Assembly: GCA_021018815.1 (NCBI GenBank)
Contig: JAITYX010000083.1
Location: 2,418,001-2,482,000, forward strand
Direction of reading: 5' to 3'
From: Talinum fruticosum
Taxonomy: Eukaryota; Streptophyta; Magnoliopsida; Caryophyllales; Talinaceae
DNA length: 64,000 nt
The notes under the pieces: generated by a model
Told to the model about the DNA's origin: nothing
What the model saw: the letters and a program-made list of their open reading frames with translations, nothing else
Databases searched by the model: none
Translations under genes and position numbers: made by a program
In this document: in pieces, positions 48,324 through 61,269 of the stretch
Layout of the letters: each line of letters starts with the position of its first letter
Position numbering within the stretch: the stretch's first letter is position 1

Positions 48324-49340
48324 AAAGAGTAATTTTTTTATTTTTAGATAATTTTTTTAATTTTTTGTATGTAATATTAAGGAAGCTTTAATATTATTTT
48401 ATACATATTTTATTATCTTAATTACATGTGTAGAGGACTATCGAACAGTTGACTAACTAAAATCAAGAATTGCCTAGGTCAACCACATTTTAGCCTAAAC
48501 TGTTTGCATTGATCGGTTACAACATAGAGCTTGGAAGGGTGTCACACCTTATCCACAATCAAGGTAAAGGTGTCTTTTGTCCCCATGCCAATTTTCAGGA
48601 CCGAGAAAGTCACTAGAAAAGATTTGGCGCAAGTGTTTCCAAAAGCGTGTTGTGCTGGCCATCTTGAGCCAAGGCTGCCCAAAAATTCATTTTTTTCTAT
48701 TTGTTGCTCAGTTTGAGGTTATTAAGGCTTTAGGCAAGTTTAACATTTAGTAAAATATAATTATTAATAAAGAAAAAGGGTGTCCCAACATGAATTTCAA
48801 TTTTAGCACCTTGAGTTCTAAGTTAGAGTATAATTTTTTTCTTTTTGGACAATTTTTTTAAATTTTTGGTCCGCAATATTAAGGCATCTTCAATATTATT
48901 TTGTACATATTTTATTAGCTTAATTACATGTATAGAGAACCCCCTAAATCCTATCCAACAGTTGACTAACTAAAATAAAGAATTGTCTAAGTCAACCACA
49001 TTCGAGCCTAGAGTCGTTTGTATTGATCGGTTACAATATAGGGCTTGGAAGGGTGTCACACCTTATCCACAATCAAGGGAAAGGTGTATTTTATCCTCAT
49101 TCCAATTTTTAGGACTAAAAAGTCACTAGAAAAGATTTGGCGCAAGTGTTTCCAAAATTGTGTTGTGCTAGCCACTTTCAGCCAAGGTCGCCCAACAATT
49201 CATCTTTTTGTTATTTGTCGCTCGGTTTGAAGCTATTAAGGCTTTGTACAAGTTTAACATATAGTAAAAGATGATTATCAACGAAGATAAAGGTTGTCCC
49301 AAGCATGAATTCCAATTTTACAAAATTATCTAACCTTCAT
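48324..49340. repeat. Direct tandem duplication, 514-bp period
   Basis: Two diverged copies, about 48324-48825 and 48826-49340. Corresponding points include TTGGAAGGGTGTCACACCTT at 48531 and 49045, and GCGCAAGTGTTTCC in both. They also share ATTGATCGGTTACAA and ACAGTTGACTAACTAAAAT. A piece of a third unit precedes them (GAAGATTTAGCACAAGTGTTTC, near 48293). Both copies carry a similar short frame beginning at the TTGGAAGGG point, but the reading is not conserved to its end and no domain is recognisable. Confidence 0.85.
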
Positions 49341-51600
49341 ATGCAAAATTAAATAGTAATCTTCTAAGAAATTGACTAAAAAAACAAAAATAAACAAAAT
49401 AATCTGAAACTTAAAATATATTAAGACTAAAAATAAAATTAACACAAAATTACTGAGATATCTATATTATTATCAATTAATTTAATTCATTCTTACCTCA
49501 ATTGTTAGTAAAAACCTATTTATAATTACATTTAAATTTAAAAAATACATTTATGTCTTAGAGATTGATGTGAAAAATTAAAAAATATATATTAAAAATT
49601 ACTGAGATTAATGTCAAAAAGTATATCGAATGATTTTTAAGAATGGATGTAATTAAGAGTAATTTTATTTAGGATAAATTATAGAATAGTATTTTAGAAT
49701 ATAATTAAAGGAAATTCTATTATTTTTTAATTCACCAATATTTTTTAACCAAAAAAGCATAATCTATATCATTTCAAGTTTTAGTTTGATTTGATTTTAA
49801 ATTTGAGAATCACAAGTCTGTGTTGTTTGTTTTTCTCTGTGATTTCAAATTGTGACTCTAACCGGCATCCGATAAGATGACTACCAAAGTGGACAATTAT
49901 AATGGAATTAAGTTGTGCTGTTGTTGTTATTTTTCTTGTTGGCTAAATTGTACTTTGAATGTGAGGACTCAAAATTTTACATATTTAATTATATATTTTG
50001 GGTGGATGAATAAGATATTTCATTAGTTGGAAAATTTTGATTCTTTCTTTTCACTAAAATATATATTGTAAAGATGTAACAATAGCTTATGCCATTATTT
50101 AATTTATTATCCGTATTAAATAACCCCTTTTCAAGAAATGTAAATCACCACTCTTAATGTGCATGGATATATCTTAATAGGTTATTGCCACTCTTACAAG
50201 AGTGGTTATATTTTTCCATACTTATTATATGTCAAGATGATTTTGGGAACTCATTTTCACTTATTTTTCTGCCACATTTAATCATGTGTAGTTAGATAAG
50301 GGTGAAAATATATCATATTTTTGTAGTGACGGTAACATTTTCGATTATTAATATCATTTATAAATATAGTTGTTAAATGTTTACCTTTTTAATTCATAAC
50401 TTTTTAAACTATACTACATTACTTCGTATATAACACAGGTGTGGAATAGTTAAAAATGGTAAAAGAAAAAAAGAAAGAACATCGCTTAATATGATGAAAG
50501 AGGTTTAGAGAGAAACTTAATGAAACTGAAAATTGGAGGGGCTGGAAGATGAAGGAAGCCTAGGTAACCGCGAACGAGTCATTGAGACTACATTCGAAAT
50601 AAGTGCCATATTTAGATAAAATTACTATGTGCCACTCGCAGACAGTCCGAAATAGGACACATATTTTTACAAATTTTCAAGATTGCCACTTAACTTCAAT
50701 AAACAATGTTTTCGCTTGTGGGCATTTAAAGGTTTATAGATATAGATTAGTACTAATTTCTTTCTTCTAAAATAAAAAAAAAAAATCAGTGCCTTAAATA
50801 ATGTATCCTTAAAATTTTCATTTTCTAGAGACTACTCTTATTCATGAAGGGAAGGTTTACTGTTTTTAGTTTTCGTTTGAATGCTTTTCAGTTCTAATTA
50901 ACTTAAATTTTATTTAAATATCTAAAGAATTTTGAGTTGTTGATCACCATAAGTAGAACAAATTTCAAAAATACTCAAAAGTTTTTAGGAAAAAAACAAT
51001 CTATCATCGATAAGGAAAAAATTAGACATTTTGATGATTTTTTTTTCTTGTGTTAACCACGAGTCTTACGTCGGTTTAAATGTCGACAGAGAAATGGTAA
51101 GATAGAGATATATGTATCTTGTGCATATTTTCGTAATCAGTTTTGTCCTAGCTTATATGTAAGTATTTTCGTCACCTTTACCCCAAAATAAAATATTTTA
51201 ATTTAATTTTAATTCAAAGTTTATTTGCCTACATAAAAATTCATTTAATAAGTTGGTTAATCGAACCAATAGGCAATAAGACTAATTTTTAAACGAATCA
51301 GTGAGAGAGTACCGTCCCACCTTCTTAAGATAAAGCACACCTTCCAGCCCAACCTATAAAGAATCCTGATTCCTGACAATTTTACTGCCATTTTATTGCT
51401 CCTCTTGTTAACAGTTGCCTGAACACCTTCTTCTTTGAAAGATTCCTACTAGAAGCCATATTTGTAGGTCACAAGTATCTGTATCTTGCAAGTTAAATTG
51501 CTGGAAACAATTTGGTTTCTGAGTAAGTACTAGCTTCTTAAGCAATTCAGTTGCCCACCAACTGCTCGATAGAATGCCATGCTAGTATTAGCACTGGATT
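49340..51600. other. AT-rich spacer upstream of the PPR gene
   Basis: No gene or transposon ends recognised. The promoter and leader of the PPR gene should lie in the last few hundred bases; no clear TATA box stands out. Confidence 0.5.
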
Positions 51601-51717
51601 CACAAGAATTATATGTTCTTTCGCCAATGGAGGTGGAAAGGGTTTTGGGTTAAGACCTGTATCTTTGTTACTTTTCTCATTTTGCTGAACCTTACACTAG
51701 CAGTATTTCATTTAACA

Positions 51718-54690
51718 ATGGCTCTAACGAACCTGTACCTCTCTTGTCTTCCCTTTATATGCACTGGCCATAGTTCTTATCTTTCTCCAAAGCGTTCCTT
51801 TTTCTTCCGTGGGACTCATAGAAGATTCGGACTTGTCTCTCTGTCTTCAACTTCTCCGAATTGTACTTACTCTTCCTCCTCACCATCTCTCTCCCCTCCG
51901 TCCATTTTTCTCCCTTTCCTTCAAGAAGAGGAGGAGGAAGAACAAGAACAACAAGTTGAACAAAGCCAACAATCATCTCTGAATGAGGAGTGCTCAGATG
52001 ACCCTCTTTACAGATTCTTCAAAACTCGCACTTCAACCCAAGACCCACCTCAAGAATCCAAACAATCACTCCAGAGGAACCGTCGAACTGCATGGCATTT
52101 GGCTGATGACTTTGATTCCATGGATGAAACCGATCCAGAAGCCCAATTGGAGCTTAAGGGAGAAGAAACAGAGGAGAAAACTGAATCCGGTTTTGATGGG
52201 GTTCTCAAAAGTGAGGGATTGGTAGGAGAAATTTTGGGAATTGCGAGGAATTTGCCTGAGAATTCAACTTTGGGGGAGTATTTGGGGGCATATGAGGGAA
52301 AATTAAGAGAAAAGGAATGTTTGGAGGTGTTGGGTTTAATGTGTCAGGAGGGTTCGATGATGAGCTGCTTGTATTTTTATGAGTGGATGAGCTTGCAGGA
52401 GCCTTCTCTTGTCAATAGAAGAGCTTGCTCTTTGCTGTTTCCTGCATTAGGAAGGGCAAGAATGGGCGATAAGTTGATGATCTTGTGGAGGAATTTGCCG
52501 AAAACGAGAGAGTTCAGGGATGTTCATGTTTACAATGCTGCAATGTCAGGTCTGCTATCTGCTGCCAGGTATACATAACTTCCACCTTTGAAGGTATTTT
52601 TGTCTAAATATTGAAAATGTATGCATCATTTTCTTTATTGTTGGTGGTATAGCCATCTATGGTGATGAAAATTTCTGCTGCTGCTTTACTTGTGAGTTTC
52701 CGATTTTTATTCTTTCCCCTTAACATGTACATGATTAGTAGTAATACCTCTTTTATCCCTAAAGTTTCATTTCTTTTTCTTTCTGATGCTGAAATGATAA
52801 TTATTGAGTATAGAGCCATGTGCCCGTAATCTATGTCCAACCTTGCCATTATATGTGTAATGATGAGTGAGCTAGCTGAATTTGTTATGTAACCTCTTCT
52901 TAAAATTAATGTTAAGTCACTTTGGTGAATGGAATGATTTTTAGAAAATTCCTGCCAGTAAGAAAGGGTGTAGCAAAGCATAGCCTAGCATCAAATAACT
53001 CTGCCTTTGAGTCTATATACTTTCCCTACGCTCATTGACTAACAAGAATGCATGTTGCCGGTAAGAAAAGTCACTAGGGAGGTTGGTGCAGAATCAGGGA
53101 GATCATCGTTGAAACATGAAAGAAAACCTTCATCTGTTGTCATTGCTTGTCACCTTGTCGGTGTTCATCTGTTATTGTACTTCATTTCCTTGTCTGTTTT
53201 AATGTGTTGAATATATAGAAGGATTGTACCGTGTGAATGCCTTCATTCCTGTCTCTTTTAGATGTACACGAGCTCTTGCCGTACTACAGAAAGAAGAAAC
53301 CGTAACAGATGTTGAGAACCATAATGCTGCCTCTTTGTGTCCAAGATAATATGTAGTTGTTTCCTTGTTGTAGGTATGATGATGCTTGGGAGGTGTATGA
53401 GGAATTGGAGGTGAGCAATATCCTGCCTGATCGTGTAACCGGCTCTGTTATGATTACTATAATGAGGAAGCAAGGCAAAAGTGCCAAAGAAGCGTGGGAG
53501 TTTTTGAGAGAATGAATAGAAAAGGTGTCAAATGGAGTTTAGAGGTTCTAGGAGCTCTGATCAAATCGTTCTGTGATGAGGGATTGCTGAAACAAGCCCT
53601 CATCATTCAGGGAGAGATGGAGAAGAAAGGGATGTCCTCAAATACTATAATATATAACACTCTTATGGATGCCTATTGTAAATCAAACTGTCTTGGAGAA
53701 GCTGAGGCCCTCTTTGTAGAGATGAAGACCAAGGGACTTTTTCCTTCTTCTGCGACTTTTAACATTTTGATGGATGCTTACAGCAAAAGGATGCAGCCAG
53801 AGATTGTTGAGAAGCTTCTCCAAGAAATGCAAAACATCGGCCTCGAACCAAATGCCAAATCATACACAAACCTAATAAGTGCATATGGAAGGCTGAAGAA
53901 GATGAGTGATATGGCTGCAGATGCATTCTTGAGGATGAAGAAAGCTGGTATAAAACCCACTCCTCACTCATATACTGCTCTTATCCATGCTTATTCAATT
54001 AGTGGGTGGCATGAGAAAGCATACAACGCATTTGAGAACATGCAAAGGGAAGGGATCAAACCCTCCATTGAAACATATACTGCTCTACTGGATGCATTTA
54101 GGCGGGCTGGCGATGCAGAAACCCTAATGAAAATATGGAAATCCATGATTCTTGAAAAAATTGAAGGGACCCAGGTTACCTTCAATATTCTTCTAGACGG
54201 GTTTGCAAAGCAGGGTTGCTATGTGGAAGCAAGAGATGTAATATGTGAATTTGGTAAGCTTGGGTTCCAACCAACTGTGATGACATATAATATGCTGATA
54301 AATGCATATGCACGGGGAGGGCAGCACTTAAAGTTGCCACAACTGTTGAAGGAAATGGTGGCTCTGGATATGAAACCCGATTCCATCACTTACTGCACAA
54401 TGATCTATGCTTTTGTCCGTGTTCGTGATTTCAAAAGGGCTTTCTTTTATCACAAGCAAATGGTGAAGAGTGGGCAAGTGCCAGATGTCAAATCCTATGA
54501 AAAGCTCCGATCAATTTTGGATGTGAAAGCCGCCATGAAAAACAAGAAGGACAAGAATGCTATACTTGGCATTGTCAACAGCAAAACGGGTTTGCTAAAG
54601 GCTAAAAGGAAAGGCAAGAAAGATGAGTTTTGGAAGAACAAGAAAAAAAAAGGAAGGTCTCACGATTTCGCTGCAAAAGTAGGGTCATGA
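51718..54690 (+). CDS. EMB1006: P-class pentatricopeptide repeat protein, probably chloroplast (one 1-bp frame break)
   Basis: RNA-binding organelle protein, probably needed for processing or translation of chloroplast transcripts; closest by recall to At5g50280/EMB1006, an embryo-lethal gene. The ATG at 51718 (AACAATGGC context) gives a Ser-rich transit-like N-terminus; an upstream in-frame ATG at 51613 would add 35 hydrophobic residues. An acidic run (EEEEEEQEQQ) follows near residue 65-75. Exon 1 is 51718-52568 and exon 2 is 53374-54690, with a GT..AG intron. About eleven 35-residue P-type repeats run from VYNAAMSGLLSAAR to the C-terminus, with typical TYNTLMDAYCK and TYTALLDAFRR cores. 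A Lys-rich tail (KAKRKGKKDEFWKNKKKKGR) ends it. In repeat 2 the frame shifts at the T run 53501-53505; one more T restores the repeat and gives 722 residues, matching the Arabidopsis length I recall. Assembly error or recent mutation. Confidence 0.88.
52569..53373 (+). other. Intron of the PPR gene
   Basis: Starts GTATACATAACT and ends TTCCTTGTTGTAG. The reading frame joins across as AAR|YDDAWEVYEEL, which completes a PPR motif. The minus-strand ORFs within it are not genes. Confidence 0.85.
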
Positions 54691-55345
54691 AGAAATTCCT
54701 TTATAATCAGGTGGGAGCAACTTCACTATTGAAATTTGGAGGCAAATTTTTCTGTTTTCTCCTTTGATTGGAGCCTTGGGCACTGCCTGAAAAGGTGTCC
54801 TCAAAAGATGCTTTATCAGATTTTCTCACGAAATCTATGTAGCAGAAATCGCAAGCCTAAGTGCAATGCTGGATTTGAAGCTATCAAAAACTTACTCCCG
54901 AAATTGCTTATATAGATGTTTTCTCTTTATGGTGGCTGAGTTTTGATTATTGAAGTTTGTTGAAGTTGTCCTTGTATTCAATATGACGAAATCGTGTGTT
55001 TTTCTGTTAATGATGTAAATGATAATGATGATAGAAGGAATGTAACTAGCATGCACCATATTGGTGTCATTTTGCATTTGTGTGCTATGACAAAGAGATC
55101 ATCACTAAATTTTGATTGCAGTACATTGTTAGTACATCATGAACAGAGGTCAAGCCGTTGAAGTTCTATATATTCTTTGACGTGATTGCGATCAGACAGT
55201 TTCGGGATTTCACACTGATTCCAGCATCCAGATGGCTCTGGCGATTAATGCTGTTGGATGAGAACAATTTACTATATAGTTGAAACATAATTAAACATAA
55301 TAATTTTTGTACATAGCTTTTGCTTACATTCTTGCTGTTTTACAG
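54691..55345. other. 3' flank of the PPR gene
   Basis: Likely 3' UTR in the first 350 bases, then AT-rich spacer. No other feature seen. Confidence 0.5.
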
Positions 55346-55442
55346 GTAATCCCCATTATCTTGCTGGTGGTTTGCCAAAATGCTTTGGTTCTGAGCTTGT
55401 GGGTGATATTTTTGGTGGAGATGGGTATAGGAAATTTTACAG
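55346..55442 (+). other. Exon-like 97-bp cassette flanked by direct repeats
   Basis: TTTTACAG precedes and GTAATC follows, so it has both splice signals. It is open in one frame for 32 codons: GNPHYLAGGLPKCFGSELVG, then DIFGGDGYRKFYR. The 17-bp word TTTTACAGGTAATCCCC occurs at both edges (from 55339 and from 55436). I do not recognise the peptide. It may be an orphan exon of a lost gene, or a chance open frame. Confidence 0.35.
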
Positions 55443-58400
55443 GTAATCCCCTCGCCCCTCCACCCCCAAAAAAAAGAAAGAAAGAAAAGGAGTTCATTGT
55501 GGATGCTGGAGGAAGCTTATATAGTTAGTGAGTAAAATTGAGACACCAGTTATCTTTTGTTTTCCAGCTGAACTAATTTGTGGCTTTCTGAACTCCTGAA
55601 AAGGAGGGCTTTCACAAGCCCCCTTTGTTGTTGCTGTTGTTCTTGGGGTGCGTGTGGTGAAGCTGGTTTTAGTCTAGCCGCAGTCATTTTACTATAAGAA
55701 ACTGAAAAGAAAACAAAAGAATTAGTTAAAATGATGGAAACGTTGGAAGTCCTCTAGTGTTGGCGATATCAGCTGACAACAACCATGAAATGCAGTCAGT
55801 CAATCAGCAAGAATTTGTAGGATAATTATTCTGGTTTTCTTTGCTGCAGAAAATTGAATTGACAATGCTTCGTAGGTTTTGCATGCCATTCAAATAAATT
55901 ATCACTTGACCCTAACCAGTAACCAGTGTGTTGTTTTCAAATGAGAGACTATCACATGAATAATCTTAAACTTGCCTAAATGGACTTACGAAATAGAAGA
56001 TTGTGATTTTGATCCTGATTATTCTCTAAAGCTATACTTGCTAATCTAAAAATATGCTAAATTCTTCTCTAAGATACTAGCAACTAAGCAAACAAGAAAA
56101 CAACCTGACATTTCTGCTAACATTAACAGCTAGTCATCATTATTTTACGGTGTGCATAACTGCATCCCAATCTGGGAAGTATTAAATTTAATACCTGCTT
56201 GTGGTTGTTAGTCTCTGTCATATTTCACTTACTCAATGTCCAAATTGTGATAGGGATGCTGCCATTATGATGCTCTGGGGACAAGTGAAACCACATTCTC
56301 TGGCGAGCTGGTATTTTAATGAGAGATTTTCTGCTTTAGAATGAATTAGCAGTTACCCTTCTTTTTTCTTTTCCTTTTCCTATTATTCTTCTATTTGAGA
56401 TTTTACATTTCTTTTCCTGCTCTTTATCTTCTTATAATTAAAAAAGCATCATCTTGGCATCATTGTTTGATAAGGCAAAATAAAATTAGCTTTAAATAAA
56501 GCTTGGTGTCTATATTTGCTGCGGTATACTTACTCCACATTCCAGAATCCTAAATTAAGGAAACTTGTTTGAAGTTTCAAGATTTAGGTGTGAACACGGT
56601 CCAGTCTCCTTCACTATAAACTTTCTCGACTATTTAACAATTCATGTGTTTACTTTAGAGGCTGTCTGGCACATAAGTCTCTTATATCCTTACATGTCTT
56701 TGCTGGCATGGAGTTCTTGATGTTGATTGGACATGGCTAGTGCAATAGGGTTTATGTCCCACCTAGGTAGCATATGAGGGGTTGCGTGCAATGACCTTTG
56801 GCATTATAAGATTACATACAAATGATTTTGTTTCTTTATTCCCCACATTTATTTGGGATTCTTGTTTCATGAAGTTAATTGTTTTCTAAGTTATGCTTAG
56901 TTTATAAATAGGGATCTGAGGGATGATAGGGATGTTTTTCTTTGTATTTTTAAGTAATACTTTGTCATGGACCTTAGCTAATTCAGTTGTGTATCCTCCC
57001 GTTGCCAACTGAGCATTTAGTAATAGTAAAGGTACTGGGCGTACAGTTCTTGAGTACTCAGTCTGTACTCTGGGGATATTAGTAAGCCATAAGCTTGTGG
57101 TCTCCTTGAAGGAGGAGGCATGTTGATGTTCGTGTCGTAGTCCAAAAGGAAGATAAGGAAAGGTGCTTAAGGAATGGGGATTATCCCCACATTAGGCATG
57201 GGCCCTGGAGGCATCTCGTTGGGGTCCTTTGTGTAGTGCTTCTAAAGCACTTGATTGGGCTAAAGGAGGTGCTCCTTTGGCGATCCAATAGGACAGGGTA
57301 CTTCTACTTGGTAGGAAGGAGAGAACCTCAACATAGACATTTACGACTTCGAGTCAAAGCACTGACTAGGACTAACATGGGCCACATGTGCGGTCAAAAT
57401 GCATCCTACCATTTGCGGCAAGGAGCTTGCTCTTTTGTCGAGCTTAAGAATAGTGATCTAGTCATGCATCCGCACGTGCTTAGCGGACCGCATGGCTCCA
57501 TTATAAGGACGCCATTCAACCTCACATAAGCTAGAACACTCAGTTAGAGTCAAAGACAAGGTAAGCCAGGTGTGTGTTACAAAGTAACCATGATGGAATT
57601 GGCGGTGAACCACCTGGAATCTCCGTTCCCAGTCTCACACTTAGCCTCACACTTTTAGCTTGAAACTGTTAACCAAATGAGGGAGGACCTCAAAAACCAC
57701 TCTCTAGAGAGCCAAGGAAGAACTTTGTATAATGTAAAGAATTAATTAAGCACTGAAGAAAGACTACTAAACAAAATTATCCGTTCTAATGGCGAATTAG
57801 CTTTCTTCATGCCGTGATCCTTGAAGGCCAACCTAGCTATGCTTGCAGACTCCTCTGAGAAAAATAAGTCAAGTGAAAATATCATTTTACCCGTTAATAA
57901 ATAATTGGATATCTCCACATTCAAGACCAGTTTACTTCTGTTATCAACATCAATACTTCATCCCTAACTTTGCAGGTATCCTAACCAAATTTATCTCCTT
58001 TCTCTCTTTATAACTCCCCATAAGGGCATACCCATCATGTCAGACGACCCTTGTAAATTCCCTATTTCATTTGGCAATTGCTTATTCTAGAGAGGGATGC
58101 AACTCACTATCACGAGCTTGAAGCTCTACCTATTTGGACGAGGTTAGATGCGGTCATCACCATAGGTCCTAAGCTTGGTAGTCACTGCAATTAGTGCAAT
58201 CCTTCAGAAGAACTCAGTTGATGGGTCTTTTGGTGAATTGATGCATGGTGCATAGGGTAATCTCTTGCTGTGAAATGTTTAACCATTAAGGTCCCATGCT
58301 CTGTTTGGTTTGTTTTATAATGATGTAAGATAATCTCTCCACAGACAATTTCATCACTTCCCACTCATAAAAACGGAATCACATCTAGGAGATGGTTCAT

Positions 58401-59057
58401 AGTTGCCTCAATTATCAATCTTGTTTATATGAACTTCTTGTTTTCAATATGTGTAATCATGATGGTAGCATAAACGGACTAGGTCTATTGTCCCTATATG
58501 GTCTCTAAAGTTTCATAGTTTTTGCGTTTTGTTTAAAGCTTGAAAAAATTTTATACAATTTTTTGATAAAAGAAATCTAGATAAATTTAGTTAAACCTGA
58601 AGATCTCTATATATAAAGTTTTAGAATTTGATATAGGAATTTTAAAATCTAGGATGTGTGAATCTTTGTGTTGCTGTGCATGTGTATCTTGGGGGGTTTA
58701 TATAGAGTGTAGGTGGTATATATGTATATCTATATGTGTTCAATTGCATTGCACTTGATTTGGAGTCTTGATTTGAGTTTACTTCAAAAAAGATAGCATG
58801 GATAAAAATATGCAAAATTCATCACTCAATTGATCATATTTCATTCCAAAATCAATGTCAATCTCCAGCAACAGTTGCTCTATTCAGGAAATGGATGACG
58901 AGTGGTTGGGGATGAAGGGCATAATTGAGATGATAATGAGTTGAGAATTATTTGATTTAGAAACATTTTGGAAAAGTGTCCCTTATTTTGGCGTTTGTTT
59001 CCCCAGGTGCGCATCATAGGCAATATCTACTGAACTATGTGAATATCTACTTTACAG
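55443..59057. other. Intergenic spacer, no gene recognised
   Basis: Mixed AT-rich sequence. 57000-57660 is GC-richer and may be retroelement-derived, but no gag or pol block is readable. The upstream exons of a cofactor E gene (CAP-Gly and leucine-rich repeats) were looked for here and not found. Confidence 0.45.
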
Positions 59058-60793
59058 GTATGTTCGATTAGTTATGTCGAAGTGTCACAACAATCGGGAG
59101 GAGATCAGGCGAGTGCCACCTCGGTAATGTTTTTTTCTTTCAAAAGCATTGTGGTCTTATGAGGCTTGTCATACTCATTGCTATTTTCTTCTTGTCACAT
59201 AATGGTTGCTAAACTTTCATCCGCTTTGCATCCGTTGGAAACCGTATCTTTGCTATAGCTTTGCAGCGAGTGAGACTTTGTACATCCGATTCCACTATCT
59301 AGTCTATCTATTTTAGGTAGTAGCTCATGAGGCACCGGGAGATAAAGCCATCGGATACTAATGAAATGTTTTGATTGTCTTTGTGGACATGTATATTGAG
59401 ATGCCTGGAACAATTATTAGGCTGCAGAATTACACAATGGAGAGGTGTGAGTCTAACATTTATTTATCCGTTCGGGAGATTCAAACAAATAGTTTTGTTA
59501 GAAAACTAACGGCTTCCTGCAAACCTTAACTTGATTTTGGCTGTCTACCTCCGAAGAAAGTGTACTGCGATGACAATCACAATCAGCAGCACAAAAGCTG
59601 CTATTTTGTCCTAGTCGAAATAGGAACTAAAATGTATCACGGCACAAAATGCTTGTGGTTTTGTCACTTGATGAGTTTTTGCATATTTTAACTTTAAGTG
59701 TTCATCCGTCTCGCAAAACTTGCAGCTATTTTCTTGATAACTTTATATGTTGCATACCTTTACTAAAAAAGATATCAAGAAATGTGAAGAATGTGGAAAA
59801 CCATGAAAAGTGCAATAGTGGAAGCTCATAGGAAAATAAAGCTGTACAATCTCATGGTTTGTGCATTTTCGGTTAGTCGCTATGAGAAATTAAGAACGAG
59901 TAAGAGATTAATCAACGTAGGTGGGTTCAAGTCTGTTTGACACTTGTTCTTATTAAACAAAGGATTAATGTCTTGTGAAGTGTGAGTGGAGAAACCTGCA
60001 GGTGGGAGAGAATAGCTCGGCTTCGGTGAATGGACGATCAAAGACGCAAAAACAGATTAGGTTTACTGCAGATCTTTTATTTTCAAAGTTGCTATTGCGG
60101 ACTCGCATGCTGAACTGCTTCTCTTTGATTTATTCAAATTTTCATTGTTCTTCTGTCATTTTAGATAGCTAAATTGTGAAAACTCAAGGGAAAGTAAACT
60201 TAGGAGATTTGTACTTTCTGTAATTCCCCTCAATTACCAAATATAGCAAAATTTTGATTCATTGCTTTTTAAAGTTTTCACTTATTTTTATTCGTTACTC
60301 GCAAATTCCCAAGTGATAGAACCCTTGTAGATCTTAGATTTGGAGGTTCAACATAGTTCTCTTAAATTCAACCAAACCAACTTGAACCAAGCCAAGCCAA
60401 AACCGTAGAATCTTCGTTGCCTAGTTGAAGTGAATACTCAACCCTCTTTCAAAAATTCTACCATTGGATATCATGAATTGTTCCATTATTTCTTAGCGAA
60501 GCATGTCGAATGATGGTCAATATGAAATATTGCTTTGGCAAATGTCATTGTATGCAGCAATAAGATAACTGCATATTTTATCGAGTAGATCTTCAATCCG
60601 GCGAGCCTAACTTCTCGTAAACAGTCTATTTCTTTGTTCAGCTTTGTCTAATTTTTAAATCCGATGCTTGCATCGGTCACTTTCGCCTTCTCCGTATCCG
60701 AAATTCAATTTTGTACTCGGGGCATGAGTATTGTAAACTATACCTCCGAACTCATCATATCTTATGTTTTTCTCGGTGACTTAAGTCAGTCGA

Positions 60794-60822
60794 TCTCTCT
60801 CTCTCTCTCTCTCTCTCTCCCC
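60794..60822. repeat. CT microsatellite
   Basis: Fourteen or so CT units, lying between pseudogene blocks A and B. Confidence 0.95.
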
Positions 60823-61225
60823 CGCCCTCTTCCTCCCTCTCTGTTTCATTCTTTTCGGATCAAGAGTGTTTTTCTTTGGAAATACCATAACAATAATGAT
60901 CGAAAACCGAAAATGAAGTATTGTGGGTACCTTCATTGTTGCTCGATATGTGGCTTGTGTTACTTGGTCTTTGGCTATGGTATCCAAGCATGAACCCACC
61001 TATTTTTTGCACATTTTGCTATGTTTTTGGTCTAAACTTAGACATCAAGTGTCTGCTTCCGTTTGACGGTTGAGTTCCTAGATACTAATAGTATCAACTA
61101 CTAGAGATGGAATAGGTATCTAAGTGGTATATATGCCCATGTTGGCCTGGGCTTGTTGTGGCCTCGTGTATGGGTTTGAAAGAAAAACAATCATCGATGA
61201 ACGGTGTAATCTTTTTCTTTTCGAT

Positions 61226-61269
61226 GGGTAAGCTGCCCTGGCCCACGGGCCCCCTGCGGACAGCTACCC
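61226..61269. repeat. GC-rich imperfect hairpin
   Basis: GGGTAAGCTG (61226-61235) pairs with CAGCTACCC (61261-61269), with GGCCCACGGGCC palindromic inside. It stands out in an AT-rich background. Function unknown. Confidence 0.55.

Noticed and set aside
51613..51717. Upstream in-frame ATG as start of the PPR gene
   Set aside because: It would place a hydrophobic segment before the transit-like N-terminus; the ATG at 51718 has the better context.
52604..53487. Minus-strand ORFs in the PPR intron and exon edge
   Set aside because: Within a clear intron and overlapping coding sequence on the plus strand.
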